Source: Archilochus colubris (Eukaryota > Chordata > Aves > Apodiformes > Trochilidae). From it: a DNA stretch of 64,000 bases. Position 1 is the first letter of the stretch. Each line of letters opens with the position of its first letter. Below, piece by piece: positions 13,401 to 25,400 of this stretch. The notes beneath the pieces were generated by a model. That model worked only from the letters and a program-made list of their open reading frames with translations, was not told where the DNA came from and searched no databases. The DNA is taken from contig CM041115.1 in the NCBI GenBank assembly GCA_023079485.1, positions 45,688,305-45,752,304 of the forward strand, given 5' to 3'. The translations under genes and the position numbers were made by a program.

Positions 13401-16400
13401 ACACTGAATAAAGAGGCAAACTGCCAACCTTCTGTAAGCACATACAAGTATTGAAATGCCTTTAGAAATGGGAAGTTTCTTTTTCCCTAAAGTGCTAATC
13501 ATGAGACCTAATTTCTGTATTAACAGTAAGAAGGAAGTAACTATGCTGAAATATACTTTAAGCCAGTAAAGTTACAGTTATGCCAAAAGTTTCATACCTG
13601 ACAGTTGTTCTGACTTTATCCAATTCTTCTCCTGAAACCAAATCTGTTTTATTGATGATTACAAGATCAGCCAACGCAACTTGCCTATGCATTAGGGAAA
13701 AAAGAAAAAATACAAAACAAACAAACAAATAAAACCAAAAAAACCCCAACACAAACAAAAATTCAGTATGAGCTCATTTTTCTGTAAGGCAGAAAAACCA
13801 TCTCTCTCCCATAGCATCAGAAAAATAGTAGGAACATTGTTAGCACAGAAAGGCAAGCATTGATCTAACTAGAACATCAGGAAATATAACTACAGTGTTT
13901 CCTCTTGAGGTGCTGTTCTGCACCACAAGAAGAGTCTGTTCAGCTGAAAAGGCTTGTTAGGTTTCTGTTTGTTTTTTCTTTGATTATTTTATTTTAAAAA
14001 AGAAGTCAACTAATCTGCAGAGCTTTGTAATTTATGAACCTCTCAGATCCCTACTTTTCTTGCATGTACTCTTTCTTCACAAAGTCATACCTGAAGTCTT
14101 TTTTGTGACAATTGCACTTTATCACTACAGCTCTGCATTCAGTAAAGGCTATTGCTCCGGTTCTACTGGGAGCACCTGGAAGATTCAAGACTGCAATTCT
14201 TGCTTTTCCCCAGCAGAGGTGGTTTTCCTCCACTTACATAAAACCAAATCTCTCTAAAAATATGTATTAAAAGAGTAAGATCTTGGCAAAAAAACAAATG
14301 GACCATGCACTTTTCTATTACATTACACCAATCTACCTTGGTTTAAAAGCAGAGGAGGAGACAAAAGCCTTATAAAAGAAAAAACACAAATGTGTCAAAC
14401 GAAATTCTATACAGCACAGCTCCTCTGATATATAAAATTAATTTATATCCATACCGACATGCTTCATTGACAAGGCCTTCTGGCTTTTCCTCTGTCAGGT
14501 GCTGGGAAAAAATTAAGCAGATTCAAATGACATTTAAATTCATTTGCAGTTAAAATGTCAAAACCAATTCAGCTGACATATATTTTTCAACAACCTATTG
14601 AGGAAGATGGCATCTAGAATTTTTCTATAAAATTATCATGACAAAGTACTTTTCCACATTCACCATTTCAGAAGCCCATAGTTTCTTTTATGAAATCTCC
14701 CAATTTTATGACTAGAATGCTACAGAGTTTAAAAAGTGTGTAACAACACTTGGTTTTAATTACTGTTCAGATATCTGACAAAGGGAGGAAGTCTCCATGG
14801 CGTATGGTAACCATGGAAAGCAGTAGCTAAAAAAATTAAAGTATAGTAATTTTTCTACTAAGTTAAAGATGAGATAGGCTTGCAGTACAGGATTAGGGAA
14901 TCCTGTACCATTGCACATATAACTGCATACTCATTTCCTATGAAAAATTTTACGAACTACTTTTACAGTAAAAATTCATGACTCTTGTTCTGGGTTTCTA
15001 CAAATAATCCACTACTCCTCAGCAAGTCTGCCCATCATCAGTGCTTGCAGCCTATTCAAGCAGCAACTGGGCAGAAGAGTCAGACAACACTGACTAACAC
15101 AGCAGCTTCTGGTAATCCTGCAGGAATTTAAGATCCTAAATGCCTGCAGCATTGTGCTTCACCTTTATGTCCCTGCAGAAGAAGTACTGAAAGTGAAAAG
15201 AAAAAAAAAACAAAACAAACCCTTCATCTCAAGCTCCAGTGTGGAGTTTAGCAATGTAAAGCCCTACTTTCATCAACAGTCTAGGCAAAGCAACAGACTT
15301 CACAATGAAGCAGGAAAGATTCAGCTATGCACTGTTTTCCACTTGCTCTGCAACAGAGGTAGCAGACTCCAGGAAAGTAGCATCACAGACATCTGGGGGC
15401 AGAAAATTTTAAACTGGTGCTGTGATATTATGTTATCACATCTTATGCCTGATATATCTAGGAAAATTAGGAGTCCTGTGCATTCATTCATTAGCTCTAA
15501 ATGCACCAGTAATATTGTTTTAAAATTTAGTTTTAAAATTTAGTTTTAAAGACACAAGAATACTGAATGAAAGCGGTCACGGGGTAAGCAAGCAAAGAAA
15601 CAATACAAGCAAACAAAACGACAACAAAAAACAAACAAACAAACAAACAAAACACGCCAAAAAAAGCATAACAACAGGATGACTGGGAGGGAACCTGTCC
15701 TCCCTCTCTTCTTGACTTTTTTTTTGTAATCCTCTGTGTACTGACTGTATTGGATTAAAAACTCTAAGATTTGTTACCCTGAAATGGAAAATGCCAACAG
15801 GACAGATGTCAAGTCCTGAAAGTAGACAACTGCCACTTCAAGTTGTCCAACTGTTTGCCCATAATTAAAAAAGGACTATTTCAGATTGCTGGCTGACAAA
15901 TCCATTCTAGTGATAACCCATGTTATCAATTACCACTTCAGTTTCAATTTGGCTGACTGGTCACAGGACACTATTTGTCAGCTCTTCTTGTGATGGGTTG
16001 GATCTTTGAAGCATGACTCCCTGAAACTGCTACCCATTATCTTAATGTCATTACCTGTATGGATTTCAGAATTCTTTGAATCACAAACAGTTGCTGAGGT
16101 GAAACTTTGCAATCAGAGGAATCACACAACTTAGCAAGTCCTTTATACAAAACAAACATTATTTACCTGGCATGTAATGGTGAAAGCCTTAAGTTTATAT
16201 TATTCTGGGTGGATGTCAGCCTTACTGACTGAACATTGAGTTTTCCATAAGCTGTCAAAGTCAGTAATACATAAAAAAGCTGAACGTGTCTGAACATTTG
16301 TGCTGCTTCTGACATATGACCCAGGAGTTTAAATATTAAAAAATTTTATTGTTTAAACAAGTCCGTGTTGCTGTGTGCAACACATCCTTGATTCAAGACA

Positions 16401-19400
16401 ATAAATCAGCAGGGTATGAAGACAGAACAACATTTTTGCAAGCAACAAAACACATCTGAATTAGTATGGGGGCAGTTGGCTGAAAACAAGGCTGACATTA
16501 AACACACTGTGCTTTCTTTTGTTAATGGAGCTGGTTTAAAAGTTGGCTCCTGTTTGAAGAAGCAAACTAGCTCTGAGCCCCTTCCTTTTGCTCTTCTCCT
16601 ACAATGTCCATGCAAAACACCATAGCCTAACTTGCCAAACTGGTTTGCTGTGGGGTTGGGTTAGATTAGTTCAGCCTTGGTGCAACACAAATTGAGGACA
16701 AGACTGCCCCCTTTCACTACATGAGTTGTTAAGACAAGCTCAACTCATACGAGAAACCCACATTCCAATAAAAATAAAATCTTAAAAAGGAGGGATCATT
16801 TCCTTATTTTTTTAACCATTATGCCTCAGTTCTCTCAACTTTTTATAGCCATTATAAAATAGAGATATTAAAAATATTTTCACAGCAAGATGCCATGGAG
16901 GCATCTCTTCCCATTGCCACTTTTATTTTGAATCCTGCAAAGTCAATACTTAATCAAAGTACTCACTTCCTAGTTTATTACATTGTAAATAATAATTCTG
17001 ATGACTTGCTATTACAAAAGATGTTGAATTATTTAATTTCTGCTGTTACCCAACCTCACCGTTCTATAGTTTTGTTCCTATAAATTACACTTTCTATAGA
17101 TTACTTTAATACCTGCTCATTTTGTCTGTTTCTATGTAATGAAATAACCTCATAATCTGAAATGGTACCTGGACACCTGCCTCTCATCTCCCCTCACCAG
17201 AGCTGCCATTACAGTAGCACCTTTCCAGATCCAAGCCTCAATTTAGCTATCACCACACTAGTATAAGAGGTCTGTTCTTACTATGTTCTTTGAAGTAACA
17301 TGCACAGAAGACTCTGTTTTACAGTAATCCAAATATCTATTTGGCATATGAGCGAGATTCCCAAGTGAAGCGATAGCATTAGAAGGAATTAAGTATCTAG
17401 CAACCTAACAACTCTCAGCAGACATGCTGCTGTGCTGTTAAGAATCTGAATTCCTGTGAATATCAGTACTTCCTTGTTCTCATTCAAAATACAGTACTAA
17501 TGTACCACAGCAATTAATATACACCCTCAACCACAGTTAAGAATTAAAGCAGCTGTAAATCTGTAACTCGTCCAAACAAACTTTATTGTAACACATGTTC
17601 TAATGTTACAGCTTTAAATCATGTAACAAATCCAGTAAATTACCTGTAATCCATGCTTTGCATCAACAACAGAAACAATACCTGAAAGAGAATATTAAAA
17701 TAAAACAGAAATGTGATGAAAGCAGCCAGTAATTTAACAACTTGAAACTTCATGTAGAAGTACTGAAATATTATTATAATCACATTTACATCTGCTTATA
17801 ACACTTCCAATGTTTCCAGTGCATCTGAACGTTGGACTTCTCACCTGGTCAGTTTCCTATCTGTTACCTGAAACTATGATAAAAAATGTCTTTAAGAGCA
17901 GGTGAGAAAAGTCCTCACAAGATGGATGCCTCTCCACCCTCCACAACAGCAAAGTGGCAGAGGTATGCTTTTACAGGTTATAGAAACAAATTAAAGGGGC
18001 TGACTCAGGTATAGTTATTCTGATTGTAAATAACCAGGAATCTGCAATTCCCCTGCAGAAACTGAAGAAGCTCTTCCCTATTCAACTGAATGTTTCCTTG
18101 GCTAGATGGGTATTTTACAGTGCCAGCAGGACTGCTTTAAGCCTAAAAGTTTTTTATGTACATTTTAAAAAATAAAGAGCACACTGAATGTTGATTTATT
18201 AAGTCCACATATTGACAATGTATATAAATTGTCAGATTTGTAATGGAACATAGCAAATACTAGAGCTAACAAGAGCACAGTAGGCAAAGAAAGAAGAAAA
18301 CAAAAGGCGTGAGAGTCCAGACGTTTATAAGAGTTCAGAAAAAAAGGAAGCAAGTCAGGAAATACTATATTGGAAAAAAATAATGAGAGCTGTAATACTA
18401 CTCCTAAATAATGTTTTAGAACACCTAACTAATGAGTTCTCTCACATCCTCCTTGTACCTCAAGCAAGATGTCTCTAAATCTGATTCCTTAGCAAAACAT
18501 TACAAAACTTCTGCTGGATTTAGCAAAAAGAGACAGCTCACTAAACAGATACAGAAAAGGATCAGAATAAGCAAGCAGATGATCTGTGGTCAAATCTGGG
18601 GACATGAAAACAAGAGTAAAGCATTCCAAACATTTTTTGTAAACTTGCCTTAAATGATAGGGATTCATTACATTAAATCCAGATATGTAACACTAATGCA
18701 TTGGAACACAAGCCTGCATTTCTTACCATCAAGATAGATGTCACTTCCCAGCTCAGAATCAACCCAGAACATGGAGGCCACAGCACCTAAGGGAGGGAGT
18801 ACATTTAGGTGCAAAATTTACATTTTTCAGTAAACTGTCAATATTCAAATATTTCAGAGAAAAACTTTATTTGTAGAGCTGTACTTGAAACTCCACTCTC
18901 CCAAACACAGAAAGCATCACAGGTGTCAAATACCCAATCACACATTTAACAACAGCTACTAAAGCATTATACTTGTGTGTAACACAAGCACCTATGACTA
19001 CAAAAAGCTTTAAAAAACTCGGAAGTCCAGATGTTTTTGAGTTGTCTAAGCTACCTTTACTCAGTCATACCAATTATCTGTCATTACTATATTCAAAAGG
19101 CCCACTCATTTCTATAATAAACCTGTACTACCTGTCATCATCTTTCAGCCACTGTTTCTAGGTCATGCCACATACCAAAAATACAGACAAAAAGGAGACA
19201 AAACAGTTAAAGAAAACAGAACTGGCACATTTGGGAGAAATCAGCTCCCTCTTAGGGAACTTCTCTTCTAAACTCTCTTCTAGAATGTCTTCTCATATGC
19301 AGTTCCATAAATCATAAACCAACAGGATGAAAAAAAAACAGAAACAGAAAATATTGTGGACTCCACAGTAAATTTTCTGTCTTCAGGTAATTTTAAAATG

Positions 19401-22400
19401 GATCCAATTAAGATATGTCTCATGCACATGCATTTGCAAACAGGTACTGTACACAGATAAATCATGCCAGATCAATCTGTTAATGCCATACATGGCCTTC
19501 TGATGAAAAAAATATCATATCTATTGACAAGGGGAGAGCACTGCATACCATTTACATCACCTCTAGCACATTTTTCAACACTATCCTTGGAGATATTCTA
19601 GTGACCAACATAGGACATTAACAGCATGAATGGAAAGATAACTACATGGAAGTGATTGGATAGTTAATCTCTAAAGGATGCGGTTAATGGAGTATACCAT
19701 GTCTGAAAGCCAGTATTAATTGGTGTACTAAACACTGATCTTGGGACCTGTCCTGTTCAACAACTCCACCAGGAACCCAGAAAAGAATGGAAGACAGGCC
19801 TGTCCAGTTTGCAGAGAACACCAGACTTGGAAAGGAATAGCTGACATACTTAAAGGCAGAGATGTTTCAGAGGGACCTAGCAAAGCAGGAAGGAAAGGCA
19901 AACGAGAACCTGATGTATTTCAGTATGGAAAAAGGTTGAGTTAACACACTTAGGAAAAAAGAGCAATGACACAGGCTAGGGACAGCTTGGCTGAGGAAAA
20001 GTCACTGGAGGTCGTGACAGGCACCAAGCTGAGCAAGTAGTGTGCCCTCTACATTTGTGAAGGACAAATGTACCCAGGCTATTGGAACAGTAGCACAGTT
20101 GAAGGGAGGTTATTCTTTAGCACTATAAAGCCCACGTCTGGCTAGCACTTCCAGTATACGGATTCCCCATACAGGAAAGTCATCAATAAACTGGAGTGAA
20201 TTCACCCTTAGGAACACCAAGACAGTTGAGACCAGGGCACGAGCCCTACAAGGTGCAGTGTGGAACTGGGCTCACTTAGCCTGGAGAAGGGACAGCCTCT
20301 GGGGAAGCAGCAGCCTCCCTGGTGAGTCACTGAGAAAACACTGAGACCATGGCAGAAGGATGAGAGACAACCATAGTAAACTAAAGAAAGAGAGCTTAAG
20401 ATCAAACTCATCAGAAAAATCTTTTTTTCACCACGAAAAGACGAGCACATAACAGTTTGCCTGGAAAGATTCTGACATGTTTATTATCAGAGGACAGAGA
20501 TATATGACTTGGTGTTCCAAGCAACCTGGTCTTGTCTTACAGCTGACCCTGCTTTGGGCAGGAGGTTGGACCAAAAGTCTCCCAACATCCTCTCCAATCT
20601 GAATTATTCTATGATTGTATGATTCCAGTAATTTTTACACACCAGGTCTCATCATACACTAAATATCCATCCAGATTAGGTCTTTCTGCAATAATGAAAC
20701 ACGTAAGACTTTCTCTTCTTTGTACAGTCATTTGTATTTCTTCAGAAATGTAAAACGGAACATACTAAACTGATGAGCCTTGAGCAAAAAGAACCTGCAA
20801 GTACTGGGACAACTGGAATGTTGTCTATCAAGGGCTTCCAACAAGGGCTTGGAATTTGTGACCTGATACACGTACATTAGACATGGCCTACAAGTATGCT
20901 ACTCCTGTTTTCTGCTAAAATGGCCTTGTAAATTAGATTCTAGCATCTGTTGGATGTGCTATAGACTTAAAAAAACAAAATAAAACACAAAAAACCAACT
21001 ATAACTTATTGTGAAACAACTGAATTTAACATATATTATTGCCACAACATGAAGGACAGGAGGAGCTAACAACAAGAACAGTTTTTGTCTTTTTCAATTA
21101 TCAGATCCTTAATCACTGGCAGGCTACAAGTATTAAGCACATCAGAAAAAAAGATCACTAACTAAATTCATTCTAACACCTAAAACTGTCCACCTGAAAT
21201 GACTAGATGCAGTCTTCCAAACACCACACTGTACCAACACCAAATACCCATCAGTTCTTGACAGTGCTTACTCACGCAAGATATAGCAAGGGTCACAAAA
21301 TCTACTGGTTTTCTGGTATCTTATTGATTTTTTTAAAAAAAAGCTTAATAGTTTTCCAATTTGACCCAAACAGAATTTCTGTGTAACAGAGGCTAAATCA
21401 ATGTCCTTTCTTTTGAACAAAATCACTTTACCATTACAACTCTTTAGCTTTGTGCTGGGAAGTGTCAGTCTCCTAAATGGGAAACAACTGAATTCACTCC
21501 CTCCTGCTCCCTCTCAATCAACCACACATTTTTTAATTGAGATGGTTCAGATAAAGTTGTTTTAGATAGCTATCACTAGCGTGAGCTCAAGTTTAAATAC
21601 CTTTTAATACCAACTATCATTAAAGAGCAAGAAAGAAATTTTTGAGATCTATTATTGTTCTCTACCTACCAAAAGAATGTATTTGTCTATTCTGCAGGGC
21701 ATTTCATATTTTCATAAAATATATGGCCTATCACAGACAAGGTAACAATGTATCAGAGGCTAATAATTTATACTTTGGAAGGCCAACAGAAGCCTACTGA
21801 AAACTACTGCTTTCAGAGTGTTCTGCTTTTCTCCAAGCTGTTTCTTCTCTTTATAGAGATACAGCTTAATCAGAGCTCTGTTAAGCTTTAGAGTCAATTT
21901 AGAGCAAGTTCAAAAAAACAAAAACACCCAAGCAAGTAGCCCCACCCACAACCCTGCTTCTGTACCTTATCCAATTCAGTTTCAGTCAAGCAAGAGAGCC
22001 ATGTGCCTGACAACTCACCACTTTATAATACATTCTGCACAGCAAACTGACTAGTGAGCAAACAAGCATGTAATAAGAACAGAGTAATTGTCATGGTTAC
22101 AAAAAACATAAATGTTAACTACCAGGATCTGCCAAACCCGTTGTTTCTAATAATATATAGTCAAATTTTCCTCTCCTTTGCATCAGGTTCTCAATAGCCT
22201 TCACACCATTGTCCCTGTAAGAAGAAAAAAATTAAACTTGGGAATAGAAAAAGCAAGCTAAAACATGTAAACATGTATTTTCTGGCATAAAACATACTGA
22301 ACAGTACCATCAAAGCAAAGACCTGAGTCAGGACTTCCAAGTCTACAATGAAAATTCAGTCATCAGCCCTCAGCACCAATGCCTGTTCTCTATTAGGCAA

Positions 22401-25400
22401 ACTGTAATTTGATGTTTCATTTTAGTCTGAAATAGAATTGGCCTACTCCCAGCAGGCATAATAAAGTTGATTTAAATGAAGACTTGTTTTCAAACACTGA
22501 AAACCTTCTAAAGTGCAGAATGACTGTGTAAATATGTAACTATTTGGTTTAGCAGCGGATATCACAAAAAGAAACAGGGGTGTGGAGGAGGCTGGAAATA
22601 CTGAACCACGTTCTCCTGCCTTTCCACATCACCTACAGCAAAATCAAGGTATGTCATTTACTAAAATCTCAGCTGATGAAGCCAGCCTGAAGCAGGTATA
22701 TATGGGATTCTATATAAGAAACCAACTTATATAATACAGCACAGCAGCAATTACAGCATTCATTACATCTCAGTAGAATACAAGGTAATAGTGTCTTTAG
22801 TTTTCCACTTATTATGCCAATTTAAGGCATAGTAATTAAGACCAGTTGTTCCCATTTTTTAGGACAAACAGGCCATCTCCTTTATTACACACTTGGTACA
22901 AGCAACCCAGCATTCAAACAATCACGGTTAAAATGCCTGAGACAAATACACTCCTTCTTTTTAATGTGATGATCATCTGGTTGCAATTTGGAACACTGTG
23001 TTTCATTAGATCACCACAAGATTCTCCCTCCACCCTTTCTGAGGTATTCAAGCATTAACATATAAAGACACATAGAGTAACTATTTAATGTGGTAATCAG
23101 CAAACCTGAGTCCTAGTTCCAGCCTCCATAAATCTTTAGCTCTGTATAGGAATATAGAATACTAACAGAACAGAAGTGCACTCTACTCTACAGTACTCCA
23201 ATGTTGATTCGTTGGCATTTAAGAAGACATAAATTCAAAATCCAGTAAACAAACATCTATCTCCTAAATTCCAGGTCTTGGTTTAGCTCACAAAAGAAGC
23301 ATCAATCAATATTACTACAAATTTTAGGAATCAAATCCTGGATGTTGGGGCTGTTTAGTTTGGGGAAAAGGAGGCTGAAGGGAGACCTTATCACTCTTTA
23401 AAAATACCTGAAAGGAGGTTGTAGTGAGAGTGGGGATGGTCTATTCTCACATGTGACAGATGACAGGACAAGGAGAAATGGCTTCAAGTTGCATCAGGGG
23501 AGGTTTAGGTTGGATATCAGGAGAAACCTCTTTATAGAAATGGTTGTTAAGCACTGGAACAGGCTTCCCAGGGAGGTGATTGAGTCTCCATCCCTTCATG
23601 TGCTTAAAAATCATCTGGATGTGGTGCTTGGGGACATGGTTTAGTAGTGGGTTATCAGAAGTAGAGTGTTGGACTTCTGATCTTTTCCAGCCTGAGCACT
23701 TCTGTCATTCTATGATTGTATGTCTTCTCCCTTTCTCAGTCCTTCCCCAGAACCCACTGTAACAACTTCTACAACAGTCCTTCCTTACTTGACTGAACAG
23801 CATAGGCAGCCATTTCTGAGCTCCAGCCATTCTTCATAGAGTTCTCCCCCTTGGCTGATTGCTAGGGATTTCTCCAAGGCACTTCCTGGAAATAAAAGCA
23901 GCACTTTAATCTAAAAATTTGCGTGACATTACCTGCAAAAGAGATACAAAACATTCAAGTTGGTATATGTGTATTTTTACTCTTGGGTATTTTTGTATTC
24001 TGAGATGATGTTTCTGCCACATTCTTTAGAAATAAGTATTTTTCATTTTATGAGAAATTTAAGAGCCAAAGTCAAATTGGCAATACTAAGACCAAAACTC
24101 AAAGAAAGTGCAGCATAAGTGGCACAAACTTTGCTAAAGGAAAGTGAATTTCGCTTCTGCTTCCATCTCAAATAAAGACCCTGTTGATACTTAAAATTAC
24201 CATGTTTTCAAAAAAATTCAAAAAAATCTGAATATGTCGCTTTATTACTATAAAAAATGCTTCTGCATGTTTACATACCTTCTCCAAACTCATTCAGAAT
24301 AACTGCTATTCTTTTATTATGCTGTTCCGTCAGTATGTAATTTAGAAGAGTTGTTTTCCCAGCTCCTGGAACACAGACCACATTTCTATCAAGATGTAAA
24401 AAAAAAAAAAACAGGCTTACATTCTCAAATAAAAAGTAAGTACTGTTGTGCATGTGCACACTTCAGAGAAATCTGATCTCTTCTGATATAGTTTTAACTT
24501 CTGTATCCTGCATTCTATTTCAACACTGCAAAAAATTAATTTGTAGAGGTATGGAACTACCACATTAAATCACAGTTTTAAAAGACTCTTAGTTTTCCAC
24601 TGACAAAGTGTCAGTGCTTGACAAACTTACAAATCCCCTACCAACTGGCAGTCTTTTCCTGAAAAACTCAGTTTTATGATTAACAAAACTTACACATAAA
24701 TGCACTTACACTTCTCAAGACCTTTCTTGACCTGCTCTTCCGTTGTCATCAATCACTGATGTGCTACTAATTGCCATCAGAGGAAGCACTGTGACATGTT
24801 CAGAGCTCTGTAGTATTCCAGTACTAAGTTTCATGCCACTTACAAGATCATAACTAGAGGATTTTTGTACCCTTAAGAGTTTTCTGAAAAGAGTATGCTG
24901 CAGCACAAAGTCACAACTTTTAAAACAGTGTCAGTATCCCTAAATTCAGCCTTACCTTCACGGTATGAAACTACATGTAAGGCTCCCGGTAATTGCGTTA
25001 AGACACGGAAGCCAACACCACATTTGTAGACTGCAACTCAGTCTGCACTTACCATCATCATCATTTAACTAAGGCAAATACCTTACGCTGTGCTGGCATT
25101 AAGAGGAAAAAAGAGATTCGTCAAACACGACTAGAACAAATCAGACACTGAGAACAGGCCGGGAATAGCAGCACCAGGACCTCGTACGGCTGTTCAAAAC
25201 CCTTCTGGAAATCCCACCGGAACAGCATTCCCCCGGATCGGCATGGGGACACGGCGCTGAAGCGCTGAGCGAGTACCACTGAGGCAGCCTTTCAGCTCCG
25301 ACATCGGACTATGGCTTTCTGTCACACCGCCCGGGCAGAGGCTGCTCCCAGGGCTGCGGGGTACCTCTGCCCGCCCGGCGGTGTGCGGGCCGCCCGGCAG

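Noticed and set aside
15154..15543. 129-codon frame in CBWD intron 6
   Set aside because: No homology recognised, on the strand opposite to CBWD, and low-complexity lysine run inside.
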